Of a DNA stretch of 64,000 nucleotides, positions 60,011-64,000 are shown piece by piece. The notes beneath the pieces were generated by a model. That model ran no database searches. It saw only the letters and a program-made list of their open reading frames with translations, and was not told where the DNA came from. This DNA comes from HGM11525 sp036307445. Lineage in GTDB: Bacteria; Bacillota; Clostridia; UBA1381. The stretch lies in contig JAXJXP010000010.1 in NCBI GenBank assembly GCA_036307445.1, positions 1 to 64,000 of the forward strand, written 5' to 3'. How positions within the stretch are numbered: the stretch's first letter is position 1; the number at the start of each line of letters is the position of its first letter. A program made the position numbers and the translations under genes.

Positions 60011-60039
60011 TTGTAATAGTGGAAAATTTGTTGTATAAT
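60011..60039 (+). promoter_or_regulatory. Promoter of lysS
   Basis: TTGTAA (60011-60016), 17-bp spacer, TATAAT (60034-60039). The start at 60045 of the open frame would leave no leader, supporting the later ATG at 60081. Confidence 0.75.
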
Positions 60040-60080
60040 TAACAATGAGAAAGAATAATTTTGAAAGGAAAAAGGCGCAA

Positions 60081-61622
60081 ATGGAGAATGAATTACAGTT
60101 ATCTGATCTTTTGCAGGTAAGACGTGATAAGCTTGCAGAATTACAGGAAGCGGGAATGGACCCGTTTGAAATTACTAAATATGACAGAACTCACACCTCG
60201 GGACAGATTAAGGACGATTATACCGAGGAGGAAAGAGAGCTTACAAAGAGAGGCTCTGATGAGGTCGAGATTATAAAGGCGAAAATTTCTGCACTTGACG
60301 GACAGAAGGTTTCTGTTGCAGGACGCATTATGTCCAAAAGAGGTATGGGTAAGGTTGGATTTGTTCACGTTGCCGATATTGATGGACAGGTTCAGCTTTT
60401 TGTCAAGAAGGATATTTTGGGCGAGGAAGAGTATAACCGTTTCAAAAAGCTTGATATCGGTGATATTGTCGGCGCAGAGGGTGAGGTTTTCACTACTCAG
60501 ACAGGCGAAATTTCTATCAGAGTTGAAAAAATCACTCTACTTTCAAAGTCGCTTTTACCTCTTCCCGAGAAATTTCACGGCTTGGTTGACCCCGACCTTC
60601 GTTACCGCCAGAGATATGTTGACCTCATTATGAATGATGATGTCAAAAAGACATTTATTGCAAGAAGTAAGTTGGTTCGTGCGGTAAGAAACTTTATGGA
60701 CAGCAAGGGCTTTATCGAGGTTGAAACCCCGACTCTTAACACAATACCCGGCGGTGCTAATGCAAGACCGTTTATCACACATCATAATGCACTTGATATT
60801 GATATGTATATGAGAATTGCTACCGAGCTTCACTTGAAGCGTCTTATTGTGGGCGGTTTGGAGAAGGTTTATGAAATCGGCAGAATTTTCCGTAATGAAG
60901 GTATGGATATCCGCCATAACCCTGAGTTTACAACTATTGAGTCCTACGAGGCGTATGCTGACTTCAATAAGGTAATGGATAATACCGAAGAGCTAATCCG
61001 CTACTGTGCAAATGAGGTTTGTGGTACAGAACAGATTACCTATCAGGGTGTGGATATTGACCTTTCGCACTTTGAAAGACTTACTATGATTGACGCAATC
61101 AAAAAGTATTCGGGCGTTGACTTTAATGAGATTAAGACTGACGAAGAAGCTGTTGCAATGGCTAAGAGCAAGGGTCTTGAAATTGACCCGATTAAGACAA
61201 CCAGAGGCGATATTATCGCACTCTTCTTTGATGAGTACGTTGAGGAAAAGCTTGTGCAGCCGACATTTATAACAGAGTATCCTGTTGAGATTTCACCGCT
61301 TGCAAAGAGAATCCCCGGCAGACCTGAGCTTACAGAAAGATTTGAGTTGTTCATCACAGGAAGAGAAATTGGAAACGCATTCTCGGAGCTTAATGACCCG
61401 ATTGACCAGAGAAAGAGATTTGAGGCACAGGCAGCACTTCGTGCGGCGGGTGATGAGGAAGCAAACTACGTTGACGAAGACTTCTTAAATGCACTTGAAT
61501 ATGGTATGCCTCCAACTGGCGGTGTAGGTATTGGTATTGATAGATTGGCAATGCTCCTTACAGACAGCTATTCTATAAGAGATGTGATATTGTTCCCCAC
61601 AATGAAGCCACTTGATAAGTAA
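60081..61622 (+). CDS. lysS: Lysine--tRNA ligase, class II
   Basis: Charges tRNA-Lys. The 513-residue protein has an N-terminal OB-fold anticodon-binding domain (VSVAGRIMSKRGMGKVGFVH) and the class II core: motif 1 around FIEVETPTLNTIPGGANARP, motif 2 FRNEGMDIRHNPEFTTIE, motif 3 GGVGIGIDRLAMLLTD. Start at 60081 (MENELQLSD) after AAAGGAAAAAGG. No T-box leader. Confidence 0.96.
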   Translation: MENELQLSDLLQVRRDKLAELQEAGMDPFEITKYDRTHTSGQIKDDYTEEERELTKRGSDEVEIIKAKISALDGQKVSVAGRIMSKRGMGKVGFVHVADIDGQVQLFVKKDILGEEEYNRFKKLDIGDIVGAEGEVFTTQTGEISIRVEKITLLSKSLLPLPEKFHGLVDPDLRYRQRYVDLIMNDDVKKTFIARSKLVRAVRNFMDSKGFIEVETPTLNTIPGGANARPFITHHNALDIDMYMRIATELHLKRLIVGGLEKVYEIGRIFRNEGMDIRHNPEFTTIESYEAYADFNKVMDNTEELIRYCANEVCGTEQITYQGVDIDLSHFERLTMIDAIKKYSGVDFNEIKTDEEAVAMAKSKGLEIDPIKTTRGDIIALFFDEYVEEKLVQPTFITEYPVEISPLAKRIPGRPELTERFELFITGREIGNAFSELNDPIDQRKRFEAQAALRAAGDEEANYVDEDFLNALEYGMPPTGGVGIGIDRLAMLLTDSYSIRDVILFPTMKPLDK

Positions 61623-61678
61623 TTTGGCAAGGGCAGGGACTACTGCGGCTTGGGGAAAAGAAAAAGGAGCGTATAGAA

Positions 61679-62362
61679 TTGGAAAAATACGGAGAAGTAC
61701 CCAAAAAGTTTACAAAAAAATGGTGGGAATATTTCTGGGACTACTACAAATGGCACACGATAGCGATTTTGTTTGCGTTGATGCTCGTAGCTGTCATAGT
61801 GCATCAGTATACAACACAGATTCGATATGATACTACAATAACAGTATCCGGTGGTCACGGTCTTAGCGAGGGCCTTTTGGAAATAGTAGAGGTAGATTTG
61901 GCGGAGGTTGCAGAGGATATCAACGGCGACGGCGAGAAGCACGTTATGATTCAACAGCTTATAAGCCCGCCTGCAGCTGAGGGCGCACCGAGAGATGCGC
62001 AGTACGAGATAGCTGTTGCTACAAAGGTTATGGCAGAATTTGCGGCAGGTGAAAGCTGTGTGTTTTTCTTGTCTAAGGATGAGGTAAATAAGTATCTGAA
62101 TGATACACGAAATGACGGCGTTTTCGTGCCTGTTGAGGAGTATGCAGAAACAATGCCGGATAAGAGCAGGCTTATGAGTGCGAAGGGTATTGCATATGCA
62201 GTGAATCTTGGAGCTTGCAGATATTTTACCGAAAAAGGAATTGACGCATCGGAATATTATTTGATGATTAGAAATCCGCGTTATAACGAAACTGATGATG
62301 AAAAAGCTATAAAAAGAACTGAAAGTGCGAAAAAGATAGCTGCATACATAATTGCGGAGTAA
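61679..62362 (+). CDS. Membrane-anchored protein of unknown function
   Basis: A 227-residue protein: aromatic, basic N-terminus (KKFTKKWWEYFWDYYKWHT), one membrane segment (about 27-46), and an extracytoplasmic domain of about 180 residues, mostly acidic, ending with AIKRTESAKKIAAYIIAE. I do not recognise the domain. TTG start at 61679 with AAAAAGGAG well placed before it. It lies 17 bases before a sigma factor gene, so it might be a partner or regulator of that sigma factor; this is position-based inference. Confidence 0.75.
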   Translation: MEKYGEVPKKFTKKWWEYFWDYYKWHTIAILFALMLVAVIVHQYTTQIRYDTTITVSGGHGLSEGLLEIVEVDLAEVAEDINGDGEKHVMIQQLISPPAAEGAPRDAQYEIAVATKVMAEFAAGESCVFFLSKDEVNKYLNDTRNDGVFVPVEEYAETMPDKSRLMSAKGIAYAVNLGACRYFTEKGIDASEYYLMIRNPRYNETDDEKAIKRTESAKKIAAYIIAE

Positions 62363-62379
62363 ATAAAAGGAATGGTTTT

Positions 62380-63120
62380 ATGGCAGCTCAGCTGAAAACA
62401 ACCAATACAAGTGAATATGATTTGTTTAGCGAGTATCGAAAAAGAGGTACTGTCGAGCTGCGGAATGAGATTGTCCACACCTACATATACATTGCAGAAA
62501 TTCTGTCCAGACGTTTTATTAACCGAGGGATAGAATATGATGACATATATCAGGTTGCGTGTATGGGGCTTATTTATGCGGTGGAGCGGTTTGACCCTGA
62601 CAGGGGAGTAAAGTTTGCGACCTTTGCCACACCTACCATAATGGGTGAGATACGCAGACATTTCAGGGACAAAGGTAGCTTTATAAGGATACCAAGAAAG
62701 CTATACGAAATTTTTTACCGTGCAGAACGAATCAAAAGGCGATATGACAGCCCTGTGTCCGAAGAAAGAATAGCAAGAACATTGAGGATTCCTGCCGATG
62801 TTTTAAGAAGTGCATATGAGGCGGGCGACAGTGCGTTTGTACATTCTCTTGAGTATGAGGCTGATGCGGACGGTGCACTGGTGCTTTCCAATCTTGTCGG
62901 CCATGATGAAAACGGGTTTATGATGGTTGAAGACTCCGATTTTATCGAATACTGTATGTCCGAGCTTTCTGAGGGAGAAAAGGAATTTGTCAGACGAAGG
63001 TTTTATAATGAGGAAAGCCAGAGCAAAATTGCTGCCGATTGGCAGGTTTCGCAAATGTATGTTTCGCGAATGGAAAAGAAAATACTAAAAAAGTTGAAAA
63101 ATCTGTATTTCAGAGATTAA
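62380..63120 (+). CDS. RNA polymerase sigma factor of the SigB/SigF/SigG group
   Basis: A 246-residue sigma-70 factor with region 2 (LSRRFINRGIEYDDIYQVAC; GVKFATFATPTIMGEIRRHF), region 3 (SPVSEERIARTLRIP) and region 4 (LSEGEKEFVRRRFYNEESQSK; VSQMYVSRMEKKIL). The ATPTIMGEIRRHFRDKGSFI stretch is typical of SigB/SigF/SigG. No spoIIAA/AB or rsb anti-sigma genes are adjacent, so it may be a stress-type or divergent sporulation sigma. Confidence 0.88.
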   Translation: MAAQLKTTNTSEYDLFSEYRKRGTVELRNEIVHTYIYIAEILSRRFINRGIEYDDIYQVACMGLIYAVERFDPDRGVKFATFATPTIMGEIRRHFRDKGSFIRIPRKLYEIFYRAERIKRRYDSPVSEERIARTLRIPADVLRSAYEAGDSAFVHSLEYEADADGALVLSNLVGHDENGFMMVEDSDFIEYCMSELSEGEKEFVRRRFYNEESQSKIAADWQVSQMYVSRMEKKILKKLKNLYFRD

Positions 63121-63131
63121 GGAGAGGTAAT

Positions 63132-63794
63132 ATGCTTACAGAAAAGAAAATCGAGTTTATTGAATTTATGATGAGTGCAGATGTTTTGCGTTTCGGTAAT
63201 TTTGTTACAAAGAGCGGTAGAAATACACCATACTTTGTTAATACCGGAAACTATAAGACCGGTGAACAGATTGCAAAGCTCGGCAAGTTCTATGCAGCAC
63301 TTATTAAGGAGAAATGCGGCGAGGAATTTGATGCAATGTTTGGCCCTGCATATAAGGGAATCCCCCTCGTAACCGCAGCAGCGGGTGCGCTCTATTCCGA
63401 GTACGGAATTGACAAGCCTTATTTCTTTAATCGTAAAGAAGAAAAGGACCACGGAGAAGGCGGCAGCTTAGTCGGATACAAGCCTCAGGATAAGGACAGA
63501 GTAATAATCATCGAGGACGTTATTACGGCAGGAACTGCTATTCGCGAAACAATGCCGGTTTTAACAGGTGCCGCTGATGTACAGGTTAAGGATATGTTTA
63601 TTTCAGTAAATCGCTGTGAGGTTGGCAAAATTCCCGGAAAGACTGCCGTTTCGGAGGTAACAGAGGAATTTGGTATCAACGTGCACTCAATAATTGATGT
63701 AAGAGATATTCACGAATATCTGTCAGGAAAGCCTGAATATGCAGAACTTGTAACCTTGATGGAAAAGTATATGTCAGATTACTGTGTGTTTTAA
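63132..63794 (+). CDS. pyrE: Orotate phosphoribosyltransferase
   Basis: Makes OMP from orotate and PRPP in pyrimidine synthesis. The 220-residue protein has the N-terminal ADVLRFGNFVTKSGRNTPYF, the FNRKEEKDHGEGGSLVG flexible loop, and the PRPP-binding VIIIEDVITAGTAIRE. Start at 63132 after AAGGAGAGGTAA, directly after the sigma factor stop. Other pyr genes are not in the window apart from pyrH, far away. Confidence 0.95.
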   Translation: MLTEKKIEFIEFMMSADVLRFGNFVTKSGRNTPYFVNTGNYKTGEQIAKLGKFYAALIKEKCGEEFDAMFGPAYKGIPLVTAAAGALYSEYGIDKPYFFNRKEEKDHGEGGSLVGYKPQDKDRVIIIEDVITAGTAIRETMPVLTGAADVQVKDMFISVNRCEVGKIPGKTAVSEVTEEFGINVHSIIDVRDIHEYLSGKPEYAELVTLMEKYMSDYCVF

Positions 63795-63797
63795 TAA

Positions 63798-63833
63798 AAA
63801 AAGCGGGAGCATTTGCATTTGCTCCCGCTTTTT
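63798..63833. terminator. Bidirectional terminator between pyrE and the next gene
   Basis: AAAAAGCGGGAGCA pairs with TGCTCCCGCTTTTT; A/T runs on both strands serve the two converging genes. Confidence 0.9.
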
Positions 63834-63838
63834 GTGCA

Positions 63839-64000
63839 TCATTTGTTCTTATTTTCGTATATATACGGTGATAACTTATCTAAAACAGAGAAATCGTACA
63901 TTCCTGCAATATATCCAACTGTAACTGCCACAACAGGCACAATATAAATAAGCATATGTGCATACCACTCAACATACCCGCTTTCTATTGTCGCAAGACC
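63839..64000 (-). CDS. C-terminal part of a membrane protein (cut by window edge)
   Basis: An open frame on the minus strand enters from the right edge and ends with TGA at 63841-63839, just before the bidirectional terminator. The 53 visible residues include one membrane segment (HMLIYIVPVVAVTVGYIAG) and end SPYIYENKNK. Too little remains to name the protein. Its position beside a shared terminator supports it being real. Confidence 0.55.
   Translation of the reverse strand, partial: GLATIESGYVEWYAHMLIYIVPVVAVTVGYIAGMYDFSVLDKLSPYIYENKNK

Overview
The window looks like chromosomal DNA of an anaerobic, low-to-moderate GC Firmicute of the class Clostridia. It carries sporulation genes (spoIIGA, sigE, spoVAC), two proteins with SLH (S-layer homology) repeats, rubrerythrin, NifS/NifU-type Fe-S assembly, the MEP isoprenoid pathway and strong purine-rich ribosome binding sites. 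I recognise no rRNA, tRNA, CRISPR array, phage or intact insertion sequence. Gene density is high and most of the window is ordinary core genome. The unusual signals sit in promoters, leaders and intergenic repeats.

Layout. 0-6.5 kb: an SdpR/SdpI-type regulator and membrane protein pair with two palindromic operators, a secreted stalk-domain/cyclophilin fusion, a 53-aa ORF, nagA with a ROK-like kinase (amino-sugar use), and tmcAL on the minus strand. 6.6-16.6 kb: nifS-nifU, then the cluster pyrH-frr-uppS-cdsA-dxr-rseP-ispG (UMP kinase, ribosome recycling, undecaprenyl and phospholipid precursors, MEP pathway, site-2 protease), followed by aroQ and a Xaa-Pro peptidase. 16.6-24.7 kb: hflX, a YigZ-like gene, a lipoprotein, thioredoxin, a QueG-like gene, an RsmF-like methyltransferase, an SstT-like symporter and an NfeD/SPFH pair. 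24.7-27.7 kb, minus strand: secG, argJ, cca. 27.8-33.3 kb: a secreted stalk-domain protein, a MATE exporter, a candidate small RNA, and on the minus strand birA, a proline-rich membrane protein and metY. 33.4-39.5 kb: a MacA/MacB-like export operon ending in an SLH protein. 39.5-41.6 kb: leuA with a leucine-rich leader ORF, an intrinsic terminator and tandem palindromic repeats. 41.6-49.6 kb, minus strand: ABC-F ATPase, SLH-glucosaminidase, radical SAM protein, rubrerythrin, HIT protein, nucleotidyltransferase, spoVAC, sigE, spoIIGA. 49.8-53.9 kb: DUF5685, J-domain protein, YqhQ-like DUF1385, prmC and an HprK-like P-loop protein. 53.9-59.9 kb, minus strand: lysA, then tig-clpP-clpX, a metallophosphoesterase and a COG2426 membrane protein. 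60-64 kb: lysS, an anchored protein, a SigB/F/G-type sigma factor, pyrE, and the C-terminus of a membrane protein running off the edge.

Many promoters match the housekeeping consensus, often with exactly 17 bp between the -35 and -10 hexamers, which fixes several starts downstream of longer open frames. The best candidates for new biology are the leuA leader-peptide attenuator, a short RNA gene near 30.45 kb, a family of about 100-bp palindromic elements sharing a GTAC-N4-GTAC core (one a 93-bp tandem repeat between the leuA terminator and leuA), a second family of short GG(A/G)CCG/CGGTCC hairpins, and a long-spacer Spo0A-type promoter before spoIIGA. I did not find a convincing new multigene defence or mobile system.
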